From: Pomphorhynchus laevis
Lineage: Eukaryota; Acanthocephala; Palaeacanthocephala; Echinorhynchida; Pomphorhynchidae
Reading direction: 5' to 3'
Assembly: GCA_012934845.2 (NCBI GenBank)
Contig: WNNJ02002556.1
Coordinates: 1-64,000 of the forward strand
DNA: 64,000 nt
Position 1 is the first letter of the stretch, and every line of letters begins with the position of its first letter. The position numbers were made by a program, and so were the translations under genes. Positions 22,550 through 34,500 of the stretch are shown here, piece after piece. The notes under the pieces are model-generated. The model worked only from the letters and a program-made list of their open reading frames with translations, was not told the origin of the DNA and made no database searches.

Positions 22550-25500
22550 TTAACGCCTCTGTGTTTTGCCAAGCTTGCGCTTGCCGGAAAACAAATGCTT
22601 TGGACGTTTTGTTGGAATACGCCGGTCAGATTCATTGATTCTTCCTTTTTGGGCAAATTGTCGTTGACTTAATTTCATCAGCTTTCTTGCCTTCATAACT
22701 GCCTACTCGTCAGAGGGAATATGTTACAACAGAATTAATTAAACTTGAGCTTACAGCTTGATCTTTCAATCCCAACTCATTTCTTGGTATTTTCGTGATA
22801 TGGCTGGGTCTCGAAGGCTTAATTGTATCTATACTAGATACATGTTTATTCAGCAGTTCCAAAGATCTCTTTGATTTTCTGTTGCCCGTATTTTCAAAGT
22901 GAGCCTAACAAAAGTGTAAATCGAACAATATTAGTGTTAGTAACGAGTCAATATCGTTGTTGGTAAATTACAGTCATTAATTAAATATATCCAAAATAAA
23001 TTAAAAAATATTTAACTAAAATCATATATTAATAATTCATTAAAATGAATTATTAATGAATATAATAAATGTAAATGTAAATATAAAGTCTAGCTACAAA
23101 AAATGTTGGAGAGAAAAATGAGTTAAAATTGTATGTTCATCCACATCTGTACGAAACAAATACGTTCATATACAGTTTATATACATTTTCCGTTATATGA
23201 TAAACAATAATTAAATGTTTATGTGAGATTAAAATTAACATTTAATTTTTTTTTAATATTTTATAAATAATTAATCAAATAATTAAGTAAATTTTTAATT
23301 AATTTTCAACTAAAAAATAGATAATATAATTAAATTGAATATTTAGGAATATTTAGGAATATCGACAAATACCTGATCAGCTTCAGATTTCATTTCCAGA
23401 CCGAGTTCTTCCATTTGTTCAATAAACTCTTGTTTTGATTTAGCTACGGCTCGTTTGGGAATAACGGGTTTATTTGATCTCCGACGCCTTCTTGATTCCT
23501 GGATAATCAGCAGTCGCTTATTTCTAATTAATTTCCCAAGATTTCTTATTTTCTCAGTATCTTCGTCGTCTGAGATTGGTACGTCATCATAAAAGCCTAT
23601 CGCTTCTAACGCCGCTTCCTCCTCTTCGAGTTTCTTTAATTTCTCCTCCGCGTCCGGATTCAAAAAGTCAGCAACATTATGACCATCCCATATTTCAACA
23701 GCTTTATCATAAATATCTTCGGAGTTGGGTAAAATCCAATCACCTTAATAAAATTAACTTTTGGTTATCACAAGATATATTTAAGTATTTATATTATAAG
23801 ATAATATTCTTGACTAATAATTAGCATTGACATATCATTTCAAATTGATTTCAATTAATACTTAAGGTCGAAATATCTGTGAATATGCAAAACAAAGTTT
23901 TCATTATATGCAGAAGTAATCGTGAATGCTTGTAATGGGAATCGAATTAGAACGAAATAAATGAGGACGAAATAGAATGAAATAAAAAAGAATGTATTCA
24001 AAATTTGAATAGTGTAAGTTAATGTTACAATGAATCATCGGGGTTGTTGTAGAGCTCCTTAGTCTAAATAGACTTAGATTAAGAAGTTTGGCTTAAATTT
24101 GAAGACCAGTAACTTATTAATAATATTTTTAATAATTATTAATAACAAATTGTTTACTTAATTTATTTTAAGTTAAAGGCTTAAGAAATTATCAAAAATT
24201 ATTAGATAATAATATAATCTAATATTATATCTGTTATAATAATTAATATCTTTATATTATCTTAATAGAATTAATATTAACTAAATTAATATTATATTAT
24301 TAATAAGGAGAATATAATGACAAGTGAATGAAACTGAGAAGTTAAAATTTAATTAAAAAAATTGAGAAGTTTAATAACGTGAATTATTAAATACTTACGT
24401 CGAAGATCAACAATGTAGTCGTCTCCTTGTTCTTCTTCTAAATCTTTTTCCAGTTTTATGTTTGGTTTATCTGTAGGCTTGCGATCAGAAAGTGTTTTGG
24501 CAATTTCAGGAATATGCAAAGGTCGAACCTTTATGCACAGAAGAAATATTAGACGATTAAGATAAGCAACAAAAATACCTTATCATCTCGCTTTGCTGGA
24601 ATTGCAACTCTAAGGCGATTCTCAATTGCTTGATATCGCTTTCCAGACATCTTTTGGTCAAGACGATAATTAAGAAGAATCTCACATGCCTGAATATTAA
24701 TGAAGAAAAAAAAACTGAAAATTCAAAATAAAAACTTGGAACAAGTTTTTAAAGATATTTATAACATATTTCTAAGAAAATCTTTAATTCACAAAAACAA
24801 TTTTAATAACAAAATTTATTTAACTAAATTAAATCAGTATCAAATGCTTTGACTAATCTATCCCTCGAAAAAAAAGACAACGAAAAAGTCAACACGTTAG
24901 CTGTGAAGAAGCCTTAAGGTTCATTTTAGCACATAAATAAACTAAACGCATCAATTTTGAAATACATTTATAATATCAAATTACCGATAAGTTACAAATT
25001 CACATTTTTTTGATTTTATTAATGTACTGTTTCCACAACTTTGTCAAATTATATGTAATTTAATCAAGCATTAAATCAAAAGCTGATTAAATTAAGAGCT
25101 TCGTCATTAGATAAAAGTTTTTGAAATAAATTGTAAATAAAAAGTGCACGCCCGCTCAATTTCACATTTGAAATGCAAATTGTGCAAGACTGTTATGTTT
25201 CCACTGCTTCAAATCAATTTAATCAATTTATTTTGTTTTTAATTTTGCTTGCAACAAATCACAAAACATTTAGAAATTACCGAATTGCGGACATCCATTA
25301 CACCCTCATCGGTTAGTGTGCTCATTGGTAAAATTGGAATGTTTTGCTTATTGAATTTATCCATCAGTATCTTAAAAACGGATAAATATTAAAGCATAAT
25401 ATTTTAAGTTTACAAACCTGATTGTCCGGTGATAGCTTATCAGGTCGCACTTTATCGATTTTATTGGCAACAATAATTAAAGGTTTATCTTGGAACAAAA

Positions 25501-28500
25501 TCTTTATATTATCATAAAGTTCAATCTAAAAACAAACAGTTTTACAAAAGATAAAACTATTTGTATGTAGTTTAAGGACGTTTTAAAGTTAAGTGAAGAT
25601 GTTTGCTAGTTTTATGTAGAAACTACAAATTACATACAATGCACTGGAATATATTCGTCCTGCAATCAATTTCACTAATTTGCTACTAAACTAATGAGTG
25701 AAAATAAGTTTCAATTTAATAAACAAGCGTTCAAATAAAAATATATCAACTGATTGAAAATTGGTAAAGTTTAAATTCAATTAATACATTACTTAAATTG
25801 CTTCATTTTGCTTCTTTTTTCGACAATGAACGTAATATGATCGTAGAAGCCAAATATGTTTGAAAAATAAAGCCTGAAAATTAGCTTTCATTTAAAGAAT
25901 ACGAATTACCAGTAATCAAATTAATAATATAGAAAAAATAAATTATTAATAATTAATTAATAATTAATAAAAACGGACTGTACATGCTCAGTTGCTGGTG
26001 TCGAACATGACAATATACGATGCATGAATATAATAATTAATTGATAAAACTCAAATAAAAAAAACTACAGAAACAATTAAAAAACAAAATCTGTTTTAAT
26101 GCATTGAAAATCGTTACCTGTTTCTCGATTGAATATCCACATTCTTCTGATATATCAATCATAAACAATATGGCTGCGCGAATATGAGCTAACGCCGTGA
26201 TAGCTTGCATTTCAATTGTATTTCGTTCCTCCAGAGTATGATCAAGAATTCCGGGAGTATCAATTACCTTTAAAGAATAATTTTAAAATAATATAAAACT
26301 GCTACAAGATTATAATAACTAATGAATAACTTAAAAATATATTAAAAATATAAAAACAATATAAAAAATATTTTAATATGTTATTAATAAAACACATCGT
26401 TTGTTATATTTATTAATAAAATTTAATGCATTATTTGCTTGATAAATTCACAAAAGATGTAAAAGTTATTAAGTTCTTTCTATTAAGTTCTTTTTATAAA
26501 AAAAATAAATCACATAAGTTGTTTCTACTTATCACATATTTATTATCTGAAAAGTTGTGAGATACAAAATATCACAAATATTTGTATGTGATTGGATAAG
26601 TTCATTTCCACTTATCACATATTTTGTATTGTGCTAAAATTGTGCTTATCTTAAAATTGTGTTTTGCTGTATTTTCTTAAAAAAATGCGTTTAAATTAAG
26701 TCGCTAATTAAATTCTAAATCTAACAAATATAAAAAACGAACCAATATCGAATGAACTGGTTAGAATTGACACAAATACAGAAAATGTTAAATCACAACT
26801 AGACCTTTGAACTTTTCAGACATTCTATCAATAAAACATCAAAAGCTTTATACCGATAATTTTAGTATACAAATTTAAACTGGGATCAATATGAAATGAA
26901 ACCCAAGGAAATTTTAAGAGAATTCACTATTGCATCTGTGGGATAAAATCAAAAAGGCAATTTTAAATGATTTTCTACTTAAATGTATTGTTGATTTGAA
27001 GATTTTAGAGAAATACAATCAATAGTCAATATTTCACGATTAAATATTTTTTAAAAGAAATATTAAATATTTTTCAAGATTATTATCAAAATAATTTAAT
27101 TCTCTAACAATGAGCTAATTACTCTTCTAAACTAAACATTAAAAAGGGTCATTTATAAATAATTCTTATGTTAAGGATCCTTATCATCTCCATTATGGAG
27201 ATGATTCATAAAAATACAACCCATAACTAAATTTTATTATCTGTTCAATATTGGCTTTTGATTATGGTCAGCAGGAAATGCCTAAACCTGAGAAACGCTT
27301 TTTTAATTATTCTATTATATATTATACATGTATTATAGAATATTAAAATTTGTAAATTATCTGTTTTGTTAATTATTTGTAAAGGTTTTTAATTAATAAA
27401 TTATATTTAATAAATTACATATAATCAATTAATAAATTATACGTAAGTACATTAAATGGCATTAAAGCTTACAAAAACTTAACTCTGTATTATTTCTATA
27501 TTCTTAATTTCCCGTATTGTTCCTTATATATTCAACATATTATTATTGTTAATTAATAATTAACAATAACTATTGTTATTGAATAATTAAATAAATTAAT
27601 TTAATAACTTAATTAATTAAAATAAATAAAATACATAAATTTTAAGTTATATTTGTATTATTGCAAATATTGTAAATTATATGTAATAAATTAGACGTTA
27701 GTGCATTACATGTTATTAAAGTTAGTGAAAACTCATATCAACAAATGTACAAAAAATAAATAGGCTTTCTCTTGCAAAAATATTACATTCTATATTTTTA
27801 TTTTCGATATTCTGTATTTTTGATTTCTAGTATTGTTCTTTATATATTCAAAAATTGTTATTGTTAATTAATTATAATTAATTATTTTTATGCTTAAAGC
27901 TTATTTAAGCATAAATAAACTTATATATTTAAAAAAAGTCCAAAGCTTTTGATAATTAATTTATTACAATTAATTTAAGATAATTATGGTGGAATAATTT
28001 ACATAATCGAACATTTCAAGTTACACCTTTACACTTTTTTGGAAAGTAAGAAAATGATAAAAATTAGCATTCAAATAGAACGTGTCAATCAAATTACCTG
28101 CCATCGAAGATATTTATAATCAGTATGCCCGACGTACAGGCTTTTCGTAGTAAATGCATAGGGTTGAACGTCAACATCCGCATTAGTTATCTAATAAATA
28201 TCAAACATTTATCAATAGAAATATAAATTAAAACCAAATTCTGAAGAATAAAAACCATTCTAAAGTATAATTTATTCTTAGAAAAACTTATATTTCTTAT
28301 ATATACAATAAGAAATATACTTATATTTCTTATTTTTCTGAAACAACGTCTGTTATTTATTAGTCAATTCATAAAAAATGACATTTATTTTAAATTTCAA
28401 TTGTTTTTATTTAAAAGTAGGGACATCTATATTTAGACAAGTAAAAGGTGTTCCAATGGGTGGTAATAGTAGCCCAATTATAGCTGACTTGTTTTTAAGC

Positions 28501-31500
28501 TTTATAGAATATGAATTTGTTCATAACAGTGTAAAAACTAAATCTAAACAATATAAATATATGAAATATATGTTTCGATACATTGATGATATATGTGTAT
28601 TTAATTCTAATAATTTTTATTCAATTAGTGAGCACATTTATCCAGAAAGCCTTATTCTTAACAAAACCAATATTAATGATAAAGAAGGTGTATATCTAGA
28701 TATGAACATTAAATTAACATTAACTAAAACTACTATTAATTTATATCGTAAAGATGACATATTTAAATTTACAAGAAACATATTTTTGCATGAGCATTCA
28801 TGCATACCATATAATATAAAATATAATACATTAAATAATGAAATTTTAAGAATTGCAACAATATGTAACGATATTGGCTTTCTTCAAAATCATTTAAATA
28901 ATTTAATAGATACATATTTTAAACTAGGTTACTATAAAAATAACATCAAGCAGAAAATAGTAAAATATATAAATCAACACAATAATATAAAGAATAAATT
29001 TAAACTCTTAAGCGGCAAATTTTTATGGATGGATAATAAATAATATACTTTGTATTAGAATAAGGTACTAGATAGTTTTATCAGAGGAAATATATCATTA
29101 GCATGTATTTGGCCCCGCTGCTCTTTTGGGTAGAGGAGTTAGGGGCCGAAACCTGATAGCATAGCAGTTCCTCCTGATGACCTTTAATTCTTATTCTGAT
29201 GTATTGTCTGTTACTTATTAGTCAATTCATAAAAATGACTTTTATTTTAAATTTCAATTTTTTATTTTAACTTGATATAAATTATAAAAAATCTTATAAC
29301 AATTATTTATTTTATTATTTAATTATTAAATTTTGATTAAGCATTATTATGTTTTGTTTATTTTATAATTATATTAAATACGTAGACTCAGTTAGCTGAT
29401 TTGATTCTCGTGTATTGTCAACAAGGAGTTGACAATACATAAGGAGTTCGAGACATAACATATCGTAACATCGTCATGTATTGTCATCATAACATCATAT
29501 GCAGTTTTTAAAATAACTTTATTTTTGGGTACATTAGAATCTTAAATTTTAAAATATCCCGTAATATAGCATTATCCAATCGGTGTAGTCATAACATGGA
29601 TTAAAATCTTGCTATAAAATTCAAAAAATAAAAACTTTTGTTTCTTCTTTATTTCATAATACAAAGAAGTAACATTTACACCGGTTTATTTTTTATAATT
29701 GACACAAAACAACAAAACATCACCTGAATTTAAAAGGGACAATTACTAAAATAGAAAATTTTATAGAAAATCTAAAAACAATTATTAATTTTATTATTTA
29801 ATTAAATTTTGATTTAGCATTATTATGTTTTGTTTATTTTATAATTATATTAAATACGTAGACTCAGTTAGCTGATTTGATTTATATCATAAAAACGATC
29901 CTAGAGAAAAAACAAAAATTTTGTATAAAAATTTAAAATAAACAAATAATGAACAAATTTAATAAATAATGTTGCATTTATATACATATTTATCACAAAA
30001 TATTTATTTTAATCACGAAAACCAAAAAATAAAAGTACCGTTAAAAATACAACAATAAAACAACTATTGCAAAAAAATAATTTTAATATATCGCATAAAG
30101 TCGACGACATTTAATCAACATTTAATAAATTAATAATTTTCTACTCAATTCAAAGGATATTATTTAATTTTAGACAGCGTTTCGCAACCACGTGGAACTT
30201 TAAAAATTCCACGTCACTTAGTCTTCACCTTTCTTTTCATGTGCACGACATTTTTAATAGCTTCTAATTCTATAATGCTAGCCGAACATTGAATGTTCGG
30301 CTAGCGTGAATGTGCTAGCCGAGCATTGCGCTAATGAATCATGTGTTATCAGCGATTTGTTTGATATATCAGTGATTTCTTTTCCGACAAATGTCCTAAT
30401 TTTAAATTCCTCTACTTGAAATTAAGATATTAATAATATGTAAAAATCACCTCATCATAAATAATGATTATTATAGTCGCTTGATTACATTATTCATTAA
30501 TCAGTGATTTGTTTTCCAACTACTAGTCAAATTTCCGATTTTTAAATTCTTTGACTTTAATTCGCTTGATTAGAATGATAAAGCGAGAAAGTGAAATTCA
30601 TTTGCATGTTTTAAAAAATCATAGAATTATAAATTACTAAATTATAACCTTGTTGAGAAAGCTTGATTTGCCGACATTTGGAAATCCACATATTAACAAC
30701 GTTCGAGTATTCGGATCGATCGACGGCAATCGAGAAAGATGCTGTCTAACATGCTCAAGGTATTGTAATGTAGCTGATTGACGTTTAATAATCGTGCACA
30801 TTCTAAATCAACACAATTACTGTGCAATATAAAACACACAATGATACCGTCCGAGTGCAGCCCGTTTTAAACATTTGGCCCTGTACAAGGAATCAGCAAA
30901 TTTCAAAAGACGCGTGTAGTCTCGTCCAACACTAAATATGTCATTTACCAAAACATATAAATTTGCGAGCACCATTATCCATTTAAATGGTTGAATAACA
31001 CATGAACCGTATAATAACATATTATAATATATAAAATAATAAGTAATTAATGATTATATTGTAACAATTGTTACAAAATTAATTATAAAATTAAAACATA
31101 AAATTTGTTCGTATTTGCACCGACTAAATCAACGTTTCCGAATATTCGTGTGATAATTTTATCATTTGATTTAACTTTTTTAAATTATTCGATCTTTAAA
31201 TCAAAGACACTTCAACGAACTAACTGTTCATTTATAAGATTATCATAATTAAATGATCATGTATTAAATTAGGATATATTAATACTAATAAAATAACTAA
31301 TGTTATACTTATGTATTTTAATATAATATTAGGATAGATTATTAATTATTATTTATTAATTATTATTAATAAATTATTATTTTCATTTATTAATGAACAA
31401 ACAATAATTATTTTAGTAAAACGTAATATTTCAGAGCAAATATATTTATTATAACAATTAGAAAACTATTTTCACCGAATGTAATCAAAGAAGACTGCGT

Positions 31501-34500
31501 ATTTGCAAAGAAGGTGAATGCAAATTTGTTTAACACATTTAGCACACTTTAAATTAATTAAATAAATCAATAATAAAACAAAAATAATAATTAATTAATC
31601 ATTCACTAACTTGTCAATAAGATGACGAGCTGTATTCAATTGTCCCAAAGCAATCTTGTAGTGGTCACGATCATACAATATATTCAAAAGATCCGCATAG
31701 AAAGGGTGAATTTCCTGTTTTAAAAAACAACTTTCAACAGAATAAAATTTTAAACGATATATAAATTAAAATTTGAATATTTGTGGATTAAATATAATAA
31801 TGTTTCCTTTTTGGTGAAAAAGAGAATCCTTCCGTGGATAACTTCGTGATACAATCTTGTTGCTTACATAATTAATGGTTACAAAATAAATAATCACAGT
31901 ATTTATTCACGAAAAGCGAGAATGAATTAAATCTTAATTTTTATTTTATAATTTTATTTTTACAACTGACTTTAATTAAACTTTAAAAAATTCAGTAAAT
32001 ACATTTTCGTACTATATAACTTTAGTTTGCAAATATCTTTTAATAAATACTTTCCCGAATGTCGAATTTTGAAGACGTCTTTTTAGAATAGCATGATTAA
32101 TTATATCGTAACCAATTAGAAGAGCTAATAGCTTTTAGGTTTAATATTTCAACAACAAAATCATCAAAACCATCACTCTTGTACTGTTTTGCGCAAACAA
32201 AATTGTAGATGGATACGATTATCGAATTGCAAATGTATAAAAGCGCATCTGAACATTGCGGATTTTCGGAAACAGTTTACATTATTCCAATAATAGAATA
32301 AATTGAATCGTGTGAATTTATAAATTAGAAATTACAATGTTGTAGAATTGAAAGTAAATAGTTTTGTGTTTAAATCTAAAGTAACAAATGTATTTGCAAC
32401 CTTTTGACTGGGAGCGGATCAATAAAAGTAATAAAAATAAAGTATTACTTTGAATTCAAATGGCAACATTCACGAAAATATATAAAACAAATTATATATA
32501 ATATATATTATATATAATATAAAATATACATTATATATATATTATCACGATCATATATAATAGTACGTGTATATATTATAAATTATAGTATATATTACGT
32601 ACTGCGTAATAAATCTTGGATCTTTGTTTACTCAGCACATCCGTGCACCACCAATATACCTGCCGTCTCCACTAAGGATCCAACGAGTTCAGCGACAATT
32701 CAGCAAAAACATCTGCCTAGTGTTTAAAGATAGTCCGCACAGCAATTCGATCTGGTAAAGAGCGTAAGCCTCAGACAATTAAGCAAAGTGTCGGAAACGC
32801 CTTTATTCACAATGTCACACAGGCAACCGAAACGGCCAGTGAGTACTTCATTCTACTGATGAGTGTTGCCGGGTACTCATTGGTCTCTAGAAGTGATATC
32901 GTGATTGAAAGTCGTGAATCGAAGTCCAGTCTATCAAGCAACACACGATTTAGTAAAAATGCCGTATTTCGTAAGAAATCCTGGACCGTTGTCTACTCAG
33001 CACATTCGTGCATTACTATTATACCTGCCGTATCCATTAAGGATCCAACGAGTGCAACGACAATTCAGCAACAACCTCTGCCTAGTGTTTAAGGATGGTC
33101 CGCACAGCAATTCGATCTGGTTAAGAGCGTAAGCCTCAGTCAATTAAGCAAAGTGTCGGAAACGCCTTTATTCACAATGTCACACAGGCAACCGAAACGA
33201 CCAGTGTGTACTTCATTCTACTGATGAGTGTTGCCGGGTACTCATCATTTCGATGCTGAAGTGGTCGTCTAGAAGTGACATGGTGACTGAAAGTCGAGAA
33301 TCGAAGTCCAGTCTATCAAGCAACACACGATTTAGTAAAAATGCCGTATTTCGTAAGAAATCCTGGACCGTTGTCTACTCAGCACATCCGTGCACTACTA
33401 TTATACCTGCCGTATCCATTAAGGATCCAACGAGTGCAACGACAATTCAGCAACAACCTATGCCTAGTGTTTAAGGATAGTCTGCACAGCAATTCGATCT
33501 GGTTAAGAGCGTAAGCCTCAGACAATTAAGCAAAGTGTCGGAAACGCCTTTATTCACAATGTCACACAGGCAACCGAAACGACCAGTGTGTACCTCATTC
33601 TACCGATGAGTGTTGCCGGGTACTCATCATTTCGATGCTGAAGTGGTCGTCTAGAAGTGACATGGTGACTAAAAGTCGTGAATCGAAGTCCAGTCTATCA
33701 AGCAACACCATTTAGTATAAATGCCGTATTTCGTAAGAAATCCTGGACCGTTGTCTACTCAGCACATTCGTGCATTACTATTATACATGCCGTATCCATT
33801 AAGGATCCAACGAGTGCAACGACAATTCAGCAACAACCTCCTTCTAGTGTTTAAGGATGGTCCGCACACCAATTCGACCTGGTAAAGAGCGTAAGCCTCA
33901 ATCAATTAAGCAGTGTCGGAAACGCCTTTATTCACAATGTCACACAGGCAACCGAAACGACCAGTGTGTACCTCATTCTACTGATGAGTGTTGCCGGGTA
34001 CTCATCATTTCGATGCTGAAGTGGTCGTCTAGAAGTGACATGGTGACTGAAAGTCGTGAATCGAAGTCCAGTCTATCAAGCAACACCATTTAGTATAAAT
34101 GCCGTATTTCGTAAGAAATCCTGGACCGTTGTCTACTCAGCACATCCGTGCACTACTATTATACATGCCGTATCCATTAAGGATCCAACGAGTGCAACGA
34201 CAATTCAGCAACAACCTCCTTCTAGTGTTTAAGGATGGTCCGCACACCAATTCGACCTGGTAAAGAGCGTAAGCCTCAATCAATTAAGCAGTGTCGGAAA
34301 CGCCTTTATTCACAATGTCACACAGGCAACCGAAACGACTAGTATGTTCTTCATTCTACTGATGAGTGTTTCCGGTGCTCCATCATTTTGATGCTGAAGT
34401 GGTCGTCTAGAAGTGACATGATGACTGATATATATAATATTTTCTGCAAACTTAATCATTTGTAGTTTAAAAAATGTTTTTAAACTGTTTTATTAATGTA

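Noticed and set aside
23576-23824. An 82-codon plus frame.
   Set aside because: It is the antisense shadow of NOG1 exon 12.
29111-29180. A tRNA-like or standard hammerhead fold in the G+C-rich part of the P2 3' end.
   Set aside because: There is no acceptor or T-arm pattern, and CTGATGA lies after GAAAC without a workable stem arrangement.
30817-31020. A 67-codon minus frame beginning M-L-L-Y-G.
   Set aside because: Its first part is NOG1 intron 3 and its end is the 45-nt intron 4; only the middle is exon.
32821-32880. A functional hammerhead in each 380-bp unit.
   Set aside because: Only the core and stem II can be drawn. Stem I has no good pairing and the cut-site base is unclear, so it is reported as hammerhead-like only.
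32859-34093. Four plus frames of 73-78 codons in the 380-bp array as a possible small repeated protein.
   Set aside because: They follow the unit's direct repetition, are not kept intact in every copy, and show no codon-level conservation.
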